A DNA stretch of 64,000 nt from Rotaria macrura. Taxonomy: Eukaryota > Rotifera > Eurotatoria > Philodinida > Philodinidae. Below the pieces are notes generated by a model. That model was not told where the DNA came from, made no database searches, and was given only the letters and a program-made list of their open reading frames with translations. Below are positions 26,241-39,632 of the stretch, piece after piece. The DNA lies in NCBI GenBank assembly GCA_900239685.1, contig OENT01000959.1, positions 1-64,000 of the forward strand, in the 5' to 3' direction. Position 1 is the first letter of the stretch; each line of letters starts with the position of its first letter. A program made the translations under genes and the position numbers.

Positions 26241-26536
26241 TCAGCACAGCTCAAAGTCAGGAAAGAATTACAGTTTTGTCTGAGATATGTGTCTGGTTAT
26301 TAGGACCTGTACCGAGAATATAATGCTATGGTGTGTAGTTTTTTCAATAAATCATATATTGAAACGGTTAGAGATTTGGAAGTTTCATAATTGATGGGAG
26401 AGAGTAGGTAGGGTTCGAATAAAGTGAAGACAGGTACATATCACCATCATATCTGCAAATTGAACAATGATCATCAATAGGAATACAACATTCGTCATTA
26501 CTAACTGAAACTCAAAACATTTCGATTAAAAATGAA

Positions 26537-27358
26537 ATGTTTCCTCGTAACACGAAAATTACAAAAGAAGACGCTGATAACTTAGTCGATTCATTTCGAA
26601 ATTCATTTTGGATTTGTGAACAACAATGGGTTGTTCGGTGTTTTATCAACGAATTTGTCATTTCTCTTAATAATCTATCTAACAAAGTTGATCAACACGA
26701 TATAATTCAGGTTCTGCGTAAATATACATGTTCAGATGATAATTATCAGAAGTATTATAAATCCATGAATAACATCAGTAATATCACATCTTTCAATCAT
26801 CGAATTTCATCTTGTATGTGTCTATCGAATATCACATACATTAATATGAGACTGCCCATCAACGATCGATTTCCGTCGATTGTTCCCAATTTAAATAACT
26901 TATATGTTAGATCGAGCACCTTATCTAACTAAACTGGCTATTCGACAAGATGCTTCATTGCCTATAGAAATGTCATTATTCAAACATAGAAACTCATCTA
27001 TGCATAAAGTCGATTTAAAAGCTTACGTTTATTATTTCAATGAATATGAATGTCTTCGATTAACTCGTTCCTCATTGGGTATTGAATGTGAAATACTTCC
27101 TATTCGAGTTGAAAATCGTAAAAATATTATTAATCGTGTCAAAAATATGATTAGTCTTCAAATATTATTTATTTATCAGAGTGATAGAGAGTATTCAAAC
27201 AATAGGTTTTTGACGAGAAACAATGGTGAAACATTTCGTGAGAACGACCAAGTTAACAATAATGAACTTACTCAATGGTTGAGAGATCATTTGCTGTCAA
27301 CATATGTATGGTCGTTAAGGATTTACATTATCTTAAAAATATTATAGTATGGATCTGA
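26537..27358 (+). pseudogene. truncated bdelloid F-box-family-like protein (C-terminal part)
   Basis: Two overlapping frames join into the C-terminal half of a protein type very common in bdelloid genomes, annotated there as F-box-domain proteins: DSFRNSFWICEQQWVVRCF (about 26588-26645), NITYINMRLPINDRF with SIVPNLNNL (to about 26905), then in a shifted frame LDRAPYLTKL, SLPIEMSLFKHRNSS, YFNEYECLRLTRSSLGIECE, WLRDHLLST. The usual ending (MVVKDLHYLKNIIVWI) is recovered only by a second shift near 27305, with TGA at 27356-27358. The N-terminal F-box is not found. The family role is presumed substrate selection for SCF ubiquitin ligases, which is not tested by sequence here. Missing N terminus and two shifts indicate a pseudogene. 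Confidence 0.65.
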
Positions 27359-29829
27359 AAACTACGCAGATTAACTTGATAATCATCATTTCTTCATTTT
27401 TCACTTGATTTTGTGATTGTATACCCAGTCAAAAATGTTCATCAAATAAAATAGTATAGAATTCCATCAAAAATAGTTAACTTGTTTTAAAGACAGAAAA
27501 TGTTCGTGATAACATGAAAAATGTTCCAAAATGGAACGATCAATGATGAATTCCACGTTCTCTACAAGATTGGACTGAAGGGAAATAAATGAAGTCAACT
27601 CCTGATTCATTGGCAAACCTGCTCCAGTGCAACTTGGCCAGCTCTATCCAACGACGTATTCAGACTTTTTTGTAGTTTAAACCATTTTTAGAAATATTTG
27701 TTTCTAGAAATCATGACTGGATACAATTGATCGAAGTTTCAACATTTTTTATGTCACTTTCAATGTGTTGTGCCCCAGAGCTTTAAATGTTGACTCAAAG
27801 TCGATTTTGAATATAGATCAGAGATGTGAGTGCTAAAGAAGACAAAGTGCACCCACACCCTGCAGAGATTTACTCTGCTACACTAACAATTTGTTGTGAA
27901 TCTTTTTAATCAAACTGGACATTTGTGAGCTATGCATTAATATTGACAATGAAAGCAATGTCAAATTATCCATCTAGGAAATTCTGTTGAATAATTCATG
28001 CGCACACGAATTCTTTCTTATTGAGAATACTTTGGTGAAAAGAAAAATATCTAGAACGCTATAAATCTTATGGTAATAAAACTGCTTGTTGTACGTATTT
28101 AGAATCTGGCAAATCTTCTGAACTTAACATAATACATTATACTATCATCATCATCACTCATTCTTCAAGGGAATTTTTTATTTTTAAAACTTTATATTGT
28201 TTTTCATATGGAAAGGTGTTGAAGTACATCATGAGTAATATCTATCGTTATCTGATTGTAACTTACTGCCGTTTTTAATATTGGATTAAGTCTTGCGAAT
28301 TAACTGTTTAATATACACTGTCTTAAAAGTTATTGAGTAGAATATCTTTCATTTACTTAATATTTTCTAGAACTTCAATAGAAAAAACAAAACGAATCGT
28401 TACAAAATAATGTTGGTGTTTGTAAATCACTTAAGAGTTCTTCTGATATATTTATCTATGGAATATTTTACGATTCATAGCTACATAGTTGATCAATGGC
28501 GAATGAAACATTAATTATTAGTATGACTTTCGTCATTCATTTATATTATTTAAGAAAAACTTGAAAATAAGGTTAAATATCGGGTTTATAAATGCACGAG
28601 TAACACGAAAAACGATGACACAAATGATATCTCATAGAGAGTATGGTTACAGAGAACACCTGAAGAAGAAAGATTCGCTTCCTTCATGTCAGACACGCCT
28701 GATCAGTGAGTGTGCGCTGCAGGTGTCCATGCAAGTGCCATAGATAATGCAGTACCCAAAGTCACACCCGCATCCACATCCATACCAACCTATTAATTAG
28801 GTTTTCTATAAATATACTGAAACAATGCACAGATTTCTTTTTCTTCCTATATGATATAGACGCAAGCATTCATAAAAGGTTTTTGACGTTCATCTAACAA
28901 ATGCTCTATACAGTGATCGTTAGTTCTTTAAAGTATACAAAAGTTTAAGAGTAATATGCCTTTTAGATTGAAACACTGGTATTTCTGGCATTCTGAATAA
29001 TATCTTTGTATTGGATAGTTCCAAAATTTTTAACAGTTTCAATAGTGTTCGAAGATCATCTTGGTGGAAGAATCATCATTTCTTATTTGAGAATGAATGC
29101 CCATGGTAATTTAGCATAAGAAGGTGGAGTATATGGTACTTATGTCTGAGTGATATTTCATGTTTTCTTTTCTATTCTTTTCAGTTCTTTACATAGAATT
29201 GAGGCTGAAACTCGTGTATCAACTCTATATAGCGGTCACAAATCTTATCTTTGATGAAACTTTCTGTTGAAAATGTCAACTGAACAAAATGATAAGGTAC
29301 AGCAGAGTGACAATTGACTTTTGACACGAGGCGTTACAGATCCCGAATAAAAGTCATCAGATGTAATTTCGATGTGAATAATACCACCTTCAAAAAACTA
29401 GCTCTTTCCAAAAAGTGTTTATAATTAAAATCGAATCTATGAAAAGTGAGAGACATCGTATGAGATACAGAATGAGCTCTAGAAATATCTCATAAGCAGC
29501 ATTTTGTGTGTTGCCGTAATCCATAGATTAACGAACACTCTCTCGAATGGATGTTACTAATTAGTTGCTGATCTTTTCTAGCTTTTCAAAATCCACATCT
29601 CTCGAAAGGGAAGGGAGATGCTATTACGCAGAAAAGGAAGACATGTACATGAAAAACCATCAGCCGAAATAAACAATTACTCTTCTCTAAAAGTAACGCA
29701 ACCATTATAGAATTCATTCATGTCTATATATGAATAGTGAAAAGAAAACCGTCATTCACATCGATGTTCTACGTGGACAAGGTAGAGTTAGGACGAAATG
29801 GAAAAAGAAAATAAAAGTATTTATTTTCA
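27359..29829. other. no gene seen; GT/AC-rich copies
   Basis: No gene recognised. Copies of the GT/AC-rich family at about 27825-27870 (GTGCACCCACACCCTGC) and 28700-28785 (GTGTGCGCTGCAGGTGTCC then CACACCCGCATCCACATCC). Confidence 0.5.
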
Positions 29830-32800
29830 TCATAGATTGTAACGAACAGGTACATTGATGTTGCCATACGGTTGAGCCAGTGGATAGCAAGATAATTTGC
29901 TCTTCCACATCGGGATGTTATCAATCCATTCCAACTATGAATAAAAATTGAAATAATTTGATCTATCATTAAATTCTCACACAATCTTACATCTGGTAGA
30001 TTTAGCTCGCAGCCTTTAGTATTGTCACCTACGAGTGCCACGTCTACTTTGTCATTCTGAGACACATCCATGGTTTCGTCTGTGTCACACTTAGGCATCA
30101 TTTCTTCTGCTTTTGCCGGTACGTTGTTATCTATTTCTGCTCGATCTTGCCCACTGTTTAATGATGACTCCAATGCCAACGTTGATGGTTTGACATAAAC
30201 CACTAATTTTCGACGGTGAGCAGAATGCGATGAAATATAATGATCGTAGAAACGAATTAAATCATCTCGTTCTAGTCTTTGAATAATATCACTTTCAAGT
30301 CGAGCTGAACAGCAATAGAAAAGAAAACAACTTTTGTTAGAATAATTATAACAATCATACGTCTATCGAAGCAAAATTGATGGGAACTTATCTCATGCCA
30401 AAATATATTTCCTTGATACTCCATCATTTTTGGTATTTCTATAGATTTTAAAATATAGGCATCACGTTGCTGTTTGAATTCATCATCAGACATTTCTTTG
30501 ATATAATCCTATATGTTTTAAATGAGAACTATGATCATCGATAATCATGTCACTTCGATAATCATACTCGGATCGAATCAAGAAATTGTTCTATTCGTTG
30601 ATGAACATGCTTGAATTCATGATTTGTTTGTACATTAATTTCAAAGCCTTGTGTACCACACGCTCGGTATACACCACAATTGACAATATAGCCTAATTTT
30701 TCTATGGTTCGCAATTGATTAAAACATCGTTCATAAACAAGATTAGAGAAAAGCTTAATCAATGCATTATTTTCTGGTGTCTGTTGAAAACATTGTAAAT
30801 AGATTTTAATGGCACGCATACGATACCCATCGTTGAGCATTGTATAGGCGTAATTACAGCCTAGACCAACAGAAAAAGTACATCATCGATATATTGTCGA
30901 TTTCAGTTCGAAAAGAATCAAGAAATGATGATGTGACCAAATTCGATTGAATTTCAGGTGCCTTTAATCATATTCAGAAATTTACCTTGTGGTAACATTA
31001 GCTGGCGTTCATTGAACCACATGCTAGGAAAGGCTGGTTGATAGAGATGGCTGTTATGAAACTTTTGTAGAAAAATCATTGTAAATTCGATTGCTTGCTA
31101 TAAAAATCCACATATCAACTGAGATTTAAGAAGACATCAGACGTAACACCTACTTCTTCAGTCAAATTGCCATACATCAGTGAATCAACATAGAAACGAG
31201 ATAGTATACGAGGAATGAATGCTTCGATATCTTGTACAGTAATATCTGTAAGAGAGATAAACGCAAAAGTATACAAGAAAGTAAACGAATATTATATTTT
31301 GAGTTGTAAAAAGAAGTTAGACATACGAATTTCCCAAACATCAGTTAGTTGAATGTGAAATCAGGACAAATTTTTGTTTACTCGATGAATTTCTGCGAAA
31401 CATTAGAGCTTCCTGTTTGGTTAACCAAAAATTGGCTTAAATAGAGACCTGCTTGCTAATGAAACAAAAGTGAGCGCTATGTAACGTTACATTTAAACAG
31501 ATAAACGAAATACGAGAAGAAATAATTCAAACTAGGAAAGACGCATGGTAATTGTTGCAGATGTCTTCTTTTGTTTTCAATAATTATTTTCTATGAATGT
31601 TCCACTTAGCAGCGGAATGGAAGAGTCAGGAAATGACTTCTTTTTTTCTACTATCCATTCTAATTCAAGTAGATCGTGCGTATTTCTCAAAGAATTTGTT
31701 TTCTAGTGAATGAAGACTATGAGTCTGGTGTTTAAAAATGAGTTCAAAGAAGAAACTTAGTCTCTTCCAGCCTGTGCAAGATGAACAATCAGAGTTTGTT
31801 CTATTAAAGAATTATATGAATTTTCAGAAATCATTAATTTTAAAATTGCATCTCTGACATATCGAGAAATTTACCAAAAGATGAATAAATGACTACAATG
31901 AGTTGATTAGTGATGACTATTTTTAGTTTAATAATAATCTCAGACCATAAGATGAAACTTCTAATCGCTAGGAGAAACAAATAGGCAACCTCTCCGCTGT
32001 GTGTAATGAAAGATCTCATTTCAAACTAATCTTTCGATGATCCATAATGAAAATTCGAAGTCGATCATCTCAGAAAACTGATCGAGCACTTCAAAGACAT
32101 GAGCTGGAAGCGTTTGTGTTGCACACACCGGAATACAATAGTTTTCTACTTTAAAATGCATTATCAAATTTCCAATTCATGGTCTTCATTGTTTAGAAAA
32201 CATGACCGGTTTTTTCAGATTCCTACTAACAAAAGTACGGACTCCTGATCGAACTTTTTCTACGTTGGGTTTACTTCATTGAACATTCTCGGATGTGTAA
32301 TTAGGTATGCCGATAGTTGAATATATTCGGAAGTTATTCAAGAAATACTAGCAATCGATTTTACTTTGAAAAGGATATAAACTTTCATTGAATATGTTGT
32401 TCTTCCTTGTTGATCAAACTTTTGATTCAAAGAAAGGCTTCATCTGATTAAGAAGATCTTTTTCTTTACATATTCACATGCTTGAAAGATACCATCCCTT
32501 TTCAACTTACCATCAATGCAACTTAGCAATTCATTTTCATTCCATAGATTTTCGGTCAGCAAATAGATAACACCATCATCTGCCATGCTCTGGGGCTCTT
32601 GACGACGTAAGTTTTCCAATGATTGCTTTTCCTGTCATATTCAGTACGTTTCGTTTTTCTAGTTGAAGAATATGTTAATTGACTTGCCCTTTCTTTAAGA
32701 CTTTCAAATCGCTGTAGATCTATTTTAAGATTAATCATTCGATCAATAATCGTATCGAGTAATATATGAATCTTGTGGTTGTATCCACTGATTGTCAACT

Positions 32801-35800
32801 GATAAAAGATGAAAAATTACTGTATAGGAAAAGTTAGGAAAAAAAGGATATGCACTTCAATGCCGTAAATCGAAGCCGAAAGACTGTAATGAAGACCACC
32901 GAGTAGAGCTGGATAAACAAAATCGGAAAGTGAATCTTTGACCAATGCGACATAAAGTACGTTCATATTGAAATGAACTGGATCCACATTTGCCAACTTG
33001 CTATATTACACAAATAGATATTTGAATAACAATTCCCTTGAATGTCACTGACTTACTTGCGTAACTTAAAATACATAAATGCTTTTGGCACTTTGTAAAA
33101 TGCATCTTCAGCATAGTAAAGACGAAGAAATTCGTTTTCCTATTTGAGTCACCGTATTTTCGGTTATTATATCATTGTTATGTCTTTATTTCTCTTATTC
33201 TCTTTCTCATTCTCATCTGATATCACCGAGACAGCAACGTGATGGTATGACTACAGAACGGAACAAAAGAGTAACCTCCTCTCGCATGGAATCGAACCAT
33301 GCACCTCCTGCTTTCCGGGCAGACGTATTAACCACTGTACTAGAAAGGAGTGTGTATCATTCGTTCCGTCTTATGGCAGAAGGGGAACACTTCTGACATA
33401 ACAATCATGAAAAAATAATATTAAGTACGATTCTTCTCACTTTAATCTTTGTTGGCAATGATGGATGTGACACTGGTTGGTCCTGTTTAAATTGATGACG
33501 CAGTTTTCTAATGAGAAAATCATTCAACTAAACTAAACCGTTGACTGTGACATAACTTGAAATCAGTAGGAATGAAATCGTTGGGCAACGGTAAATGAAG
33601 ATCTGCGATCAAATCACATTTTTCACATGTCTAAATAATAAAGTAACTTTGTGTTTCACCATCAATTACAATCACCCTAACCATTCAAGCTGCAAGGAGT
33701 TTCAGAATTTTTCGTGCACTCAAAGTTCTGTTAGTTATGATTAGATGTATAGCAGTTTGTACTGTTCAGTGAGATTGTGAAAAGAGTTCGTCGTTATAAA
33801 ACATCCTTATTGAGTTAAACCCATTTTAATAGATCTTTTATCATTAGCAAGCTATAGTCACAAAAACTCGAATCACAGACCTTTGACCTGAAATTTTGCT
33901 TACCACAAGACTAATGCTTGTCAGAGTGTCCTAAAGATTTGTATTCTAAAACAAAAGAATGTTTACTCTTGAAGATATAAAACATTGAAAACCTGATTAT
34001 TTATCAGAAGAAACATGAAAATGTGTTATTTCACATTTTAAAAGGTTTTCTCTAAGTGATTTGTATTGATTTAGACTTCGCTGAAGCAATACACGTATAT
34101 AGAGATAAAATATTCTATTTTTACAGAGAGAAACGAACGAAATGTTTCTATTCCACTTTTTCTGTATTTATTACATGAAAAAAAAGCATTGTTTCTTCAT
34201 CAATCTCGTTGTGTTGATCTATTCGATATCTAATTATCACTTATCATTTTAACTAGGTCAAAAACAAAAGAATTTTCTATAATTTAGCATATCTCCCGAT
34301 CCATTCATCTTCTGACTGAATCGTCGAATCAGTTCTAAAACATTCAAATTTCTTTAATTTACTTTGATGAATTCTTCAGATAGATATTCTTGTTTATACT
34401 GTGTACCGTACCATTTTTCTTTGTCTGTTGCAATTGTTGTAAAATCTTTACTCACAAGAAATATTCTATGTACAAGAAATAGAACAAAAAGCATATCAGT
34501 AACTATAGAAGCCATGTATGTACCTCATTTTGCTTGGTATTAAGTATTCATCAAGCAACTCACAGATGAGTTCCGGTCGAAAGTCTCTCAAATCATAGGG
34601 GCCAAAGAGACAGTCAGTTAAAGGATAATCCTAGAATAAAATCGAACTGATAACATAATGACATGTGTTAATCAACATACTCGTATATCATTAGCCAGAT
34701 TTGAAACAAATTCAGCTGGTGTTTCTTTTTCATAGAAATGAAAATTCGTTGCTAGCATACTCTATGTATCGAGGAAAATTATCAATTGAGTATTAGTTTC
34801 ACTAGAATCCTACTTGGCGTTCATAAAAAATCCATTCTTTTGGACCTTCCTTGCGTATCATTACAATGTATCGATATAAGATGTCGACGATTTCTTGCCA
34901 TCGTTCTAAAGAGAGAAGACCAATGAAAAAAAACAATTTTCTGTTTTACCCAATCCTTGAATGGTCAATTCTAAGTCGATGCTAAAAAAGCTGAAGCCAG
35001 GTGTAGAAAGTGTTCCACTGGAGCAGAAAAGTTCCAAAGCGAGACCCATTTTTTTTAAATGGAATAATAATGACCCAATGCTCTTGTGGTTGATCAAAAA
35101 TGACACATACCATGATGGCTAAAAAAACGTAGATTTTTTCCAGATTCGAGATTCAAATACAATAATGACACATACATCACAGTAATAAACTTCTCGATAA
35201 TCGGGAATGACCCATTTGATTTTCATACGTCTACATTCAGTGATTGGTACTATATAGCAAATTGTCTAATCAAATAATAGGAATCGAACACAATAATAAA
35301 GATCTAATATAGTTGACCTTTCTTCTCGCTTCATCAATAGGATCTGCAGGATAGGTTTTCGTGTGCAATCGTTTATTCGGCACATCTTTAAAACTTCTAA
35401 CAACAATTGATTGAAGTTCGTCGAGAGATTCTGAAATTTGTTCAGCAGTATCAATCAATTGTAAAAATGATTTAGCACTTACGATTGCTGAGTACAGCTA
35501 GGCTCATTCGATTGGCTGAATATTCTTTATCATAAAAATCGAGCAAAATTTGTCGAATATCAATTCCACGTAGTTCAGGTATCACTCGTAACGATTCAAT
35601 ATTCCCAGTCGTAAATCTTGAAAATGGATGTTCAGGATTGCATGTCGATTTTTCAACTTGTGAAATACGCCAAAAATCGTCGAATCGATTGCCTTCGAAT
35701 TCGGAGTCGACCGCTTGTAATTCACGATGGATTGACGGTGAAGAAATCAAAGGTGAAATAAAAAACTGAGCGAATCTATACATTGGCCTGAGAATAATGG

Positions 35801-36297
35801 ATATGATTTAGAACAAACTAATTACTCACACATCGAGTGCATCAGATAGTCGACTTGGAATAATATCGAAATAATAATTTGTATGACTAATACTCGTGCT
35901 TGCATTCGAATCACCACCATTGCTTTCCAATAATTTTAAATATTCATTCTCAGCTGGATACTGAATAAAAAAATTTTCTTTGTTTTTTCTCATATTTTAA
36001 AATTATTGCAGAGTAGCATTGACTCACTTTGGTACTACCCATAAAAAGCATATGTTCGAGAAAATGAGCTACGCCAGGCATATCTTCTGGATCAGCTAAA
36101 CTACCAATGTTAATATCGAGAGCAGCAGCCGCTTTGTCAATATTAGGATGGCTGATAAGTGCACATAACATACCATTGGAAAGTTCTAATCCACGATAAT
36201 TCCATATGTCATTATCGCTCTTTTTAATTGTGTTAACAACACGTACAATTGTCGAATCATTTGAAGATAATATGTTCTCTTCCGAATCGGTTACCAT
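29830..36297 (-). CDS. IDE: insulin-degrading enzyme (M16A metalloprotease), about 20 exons
   Basis: M16A zinc peptidase that degrades insulin, amyloid-type and other short peptides. ATG at 36297; the inverted zinc motif HFLEH is at residues 78-82 and the third ligand lies in ELQAVDSE. Later landmarks in order: PEHPFSRFTTGN, YSANRMSLAVLSN, SIGSLLFHL, WYGTQYKQEYL, LPLPNDFIPTDF, VDPVHFNMNVLY, AFIPRILSRF, FNQLRTIEKLGYIV, and the C end YPLAQPYGN with VPVRYNL and TGA at 29830-29832. Upstream exons: 36028-36297, 35830-35960, 35483-35787, 35290-35430, 35176-35249, 34950-35118, 34814-34905, 34681-34761, 34524-34630, 34363-34465, 33539-33630, 33441-33507; about eight more follow. Most introns are 40-65 nt; three (about 31247-32508, 33145-33440, 33631-34362) are long and probably hold insertions. 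An extra A in the run at 32627-32630 breaks the frame by one. Confidence 0.85.
33277..33349 (-). tRNA. tRNA-like gene or tRNA-derived pseudogene, apparent anticodon GGA
   Basis: Minus strand, 73 nt, inside an intron of the IDE gene. Box A (TAGTACAGTGG) and a perfect box B (GGTTCGATTCC) are present. A 7-bp acceptor stem (TCCTTTC with GAGAGGA, one wobble), a 5-bp anticodon stem (TCTGC/GCAGG) with 7-nt loop CCGGAAA, and a T-stem CATGG/CCATG can be folded. Loop positions 34-36 read GGA (serine), but the body is short-armed like a glycine tRNA, position 33 is C not U, and one extra base lies between T-stem and acceptor stem. A functional serine tRNA is therefore doubtful; a tRNA pseudogene or tRNA-derived short element is as likely. 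Confidence 0.6.
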
Positions 36298-37044
36298 GCT
36301 CTTCGACAGGCTAATGATTTCTAGTCGATGAGAAACTATATTTATCAATATCTGTGTTGTTCCTAATACGCAGTTCTAAGCACAAGTGCATGCGCAAAAA
36401 GATATCTCGAGATCTTCAGGATTGACAAGGAAAATTTTTCAGGATTAGGAGGTACTTGTTGCACGCCGCTCAGGACAACCATGTTTCAGCAAGAATTCCT
36501 GTTGTGGTAAAGATCTGGTATAAGTATCACTTCTATCCATTAAAATTACTTGTGAAAATGCTTGCCTACATACGTTCAACTCTATCTGACCTTCGAGTAT
36601 TTGTCTCAATATACTTATCAAATAGGAAAAACAGGACAATATACAAAGTTAGTGGGTATTTTTCAAGAGCTCTCCTATGCTAAAATCTTAATGAATTATT
36701 TCCGAAAATTCAACTGCGTTTTAAAAAGCAATTACTTTAGTCTTGAAACCTTTTCCAAAATATACATGTACTAGGCCAAAGACAAGAATTGAAGCATTGA
36801 AGACAGAACGTATCTGTACTCAACAATACACTAGTGGAGATTTCACCTGTATATCGAAATCATTATTCTTCAATATTTTCTGCATTTCATGGGATAAAAA
36901 GAAAATAAAACCTACAGTCGTTTAAAAGCGCGTGAGCTTAGAATAAAATTCCTTTCTTCGAAATGTTTTTACAAAATGGTAATTTCTTGAACTCTCATTG
37001 TGCCAATTATACAGGACGACATAAATAAATCGAATTAAAACACA
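36298..37044. other. 5' flank of IDE, no gene seen
   Basis: Likely holds the IDE promoter. No clear TATA box; short open frames only. Confidence 0.4.
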
Positions 37045-37472
37045 TAGGGGTGCAACAAATCTTGAATGGATTTGGGATTTGTCACCAATCTCTGAGGTTT
37101 GGATTTGGTTTCTGGGTATGAGGAATAGCTCGAATTCAGTTCCTAGATGTCAATTTCGTCTATATTTGAATAACAGGATTGTTGATATTTCTTTGTTCGA
37201 CTTACGCTTGGGATTTGTTTTCAATCTGGCGTGAGTCCAACTTTGCAGTCGTCCTGCACTGAAACCAAATCTCAATCCCAAATCCCAACCAGAATCTATA
37301 CCAAGTCTAAACGATTTCAGATCAGCTTATAAGACTTGAGATTCTTTTCTCCGTTTTGGAACTTTTTCTAACAAAGTCTCATCAGATTACGGTAATTTAA
37401 GACCATAAACCCAAATCTAAGTCCAAATCTATTTGCACCAAATCCCAAGGCCTTGAATTTGTTGCACCCCTA
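37045..37472. mobile_element. MITE with TIR TAGGGGTGCAACAAAT and internal AAATCCCAAAT repeats
   Basis: The left end TAGGGGTGCAACAAATCTTG and the reversed right end TAGGGGTGCAACAAATTCAA form the TIR. Flanks AAAACACA and AAAATACA differ at one base, consistent with an old 8-bp target duplication (hAT-like). The interior is dominated by degenerate GATTTGGGATTTG on the left and its complement on the right. Non-coding. Confidence 0.85.
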
Positions 37473-37572
37473 AAAAATACAGATGTGGACCAGACGGTTG
37501 GTATTGCCAAAAAATAGTTCACTACTGGGGACGCTTTATTAAAACATGAAAAACAAAAATAACTAATTTGAT

Positions 37573-37832
37573 TATCAGAATGGATGGAAAAAGGTAGAAA
37601 GGAAAAATGTCGACAGGGAAAAATATCGAAAATAAAGATGTCGAAAACAAGAATATGAGATGAAAATGAATATGTAAGATTGAATTATGGATGAGAGAGG
37701 CTTGTATTTCAACATACTCTCGTTTTCGACATTTTTATCCATCTACATTTGTACTATTTTAGTTTTGATGTTTTTATTTTCTGCAATTTTTCCTTTCGAT
37801 GTTTTTGCTTTCTCTCTTTTTCCATCATACCG
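37573..37832. mobile_element. purine-rich foldback element, motif GAAAAATGTCGAAAA
   Basis: The left half (GATGGAAAAAGGTAGAAAGG ... GATGTCGAAAACAAG) is answered by a T/C-rich right half whose reverse complement reads GATGGAAAAAGAGAGAAAGC ... AATGTCGAAAACGAG. Both arms repeat an A-rich unit containing ATCGAAAA or GTCGAAAA. Non-coding. Confidence 0.65.
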
Positions 37833-39170
37833 ATTCTTTTCCTTCCAACATAAGTGATATGTAATATTCCTTTTTCTAAAGTACAATACGGCATACTGAT
37901 ATAAAATTATTGCAGTATATTGATTGAATGACGTTCTGATAACAAAAAAAATAAATATTTGCTACTTCAGATTTCACTCAATTACTTGGTATTATTCTTC
38001 TGTTCTTCGAATCAGAAGGAGTCTGACTCGTATTGACACAACGTTATCTATATGCAATTCACTAGTGACGTACTTTAACTATCAATGTGAAAATAAAGAA
38101 AAACGAATACTCAATTTTTGTTTTTGTCAAAAACTGATATCACCAGTACATAGTTCGTACTTTATGCAATGTGGAATAGATGCAGTTACTGGAAGATTTT
38201 GTCTACTAGATCAAATTTATTAGTATACTTTTTCTTCATACGATAACAAGTGTCTTTATTTATAACTAATCCATTCTTGGTCGCCGAAGTAGCAATTTGT
38301 CGAACGATTGAAGTAAATAATGAAATTGCAGGACTGATAAGCGATTAGAACATATTTTTTAGTCAACTTAATAGAGTATCAGTTAGGAAAATATTGGATC
38401 TAGAAAATCTATAATTTAAAACAAATGAAAGATTCTTTATTATGAGTCAATAGAAACGTTTCGGAGTATTTGTGTGATCGAAATCGATGAAGAAGCCAAC
38501 TATTGAATTAAATCAGTTTCGTAAATTTAATGATATTTACGTGAATTAGAACTTGTAAGCTATGCAATTCACTATGGAGCCGTTCTTCGGCAGTTTGATA
38601 GCAATTGAGAAAAAAGTTAATTTATGTATGATAAACTACTATTCATTAAAAGTTAAAAGTTACAATTATATTTCTTTGAATTTGAATGATTCAAAAAACG
38701 CAATCTTATTCTTTCATTCCTAACGTTTTATAATGATCCGAATACTATGGGATAGATATTGCTGTTGCCCATTTAATCAGGTTTTTGAAGAAGAAAAAGA
38801 TCAAGACTTTGTAGAGTGCGTAGATGGTAGTGAGAATCGGCCAGACGATTCTCGTTGTATCAACTCCCGTATTCCATCTTAACGAGAAAAATCGAAGAAT
38901 TTACATATTAATCATTATGATGTGATAGATTTACTTTCGTATCAGTTGATCCACTATAATATAGAAGTATGAAGGAGCTGCAAAATTCTCATCGCTGTCG
39001 TAGGGACTAAATTTTAATATTAACGGGACTGATACTTATAATTTGCTAAACTAATTCCGGTACATTTTATCTATATATCTTCATATTTATTATTTTATTT
39101 TCTCTTATGCAAGAAGTATGTGATTCTAAAAAATGTTTTAAATAAAAGTGATAGAACTGAAAAACAGATG
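37833..39170. other. no clear gene
   Basis: Open stretches near 37924-38223 and 38760-38880 (the second with CVDGSENRPDDSRC, faintly like an LDL-receptor class A motif) could be remnants of one gene, but neither can be assigned. Confidence 0.3.
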
Positions 39171-39177
39171 AGCAAAA

Positions 39178-39241
39178 AAGGGTGGTATGGATGCGGGTGT
39201 CTGTGTTTGATACAAACACAGACACCCACATTCACACCCTA
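39178..39241. mobile_element. short palindromic element of the GT-rich family (hairpin)
   Basis: AGGGTGGTATGGATGCGGGT starts a near-palindrome that ends ACCCACATTCACACCCT. The central part GGGTGTCTGTGTTT, 5-nt loop, AAACACAGACACCC is a perfect 14-bp stem. It is flanked by A-runs on both sides. It looks like a minimal complete member of the dispersed AGGGTG...CACCCT family. Confidence 0.7.
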
Positions 39242-39632
39242 AAAAACAATCAGTACATAAGCAAAAAAGCAGTAGAAAATTTGAAAAATTAATAACCAAC
39301 AACAACATAAAACAACACAAAAATATAAATATAAACACCCCCTCTACACAACAAGAATCTGACAGATCCAATGTAATGAATTTATCAAGCTTCAAATTGC
39401 CATAACAACAACAAAAACTGTAATTACATTGAACGTTGTAGACATTATATCAAATACATAATCGTCGCTATATCATTCACATCAACTGCCATCAAACGTA
39501 CCGCCATATCAGAGAGAACAACTTTCATCTAAAGATGAAAATACAACAGAAACATAACTTTAAACAAGAATAACGTTTAGGTATGAATAAGATAAAACAA
39601 AATAAAGATATAATGAGAGTTACAACCGACAA

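Noticed and set aside
38760..38880. LDL-receptor class A domain (CVDGSENRPDDSRC)
   Set aside because: Too short and lacking the six-cysteine pattern; noted only as a possible remnant.
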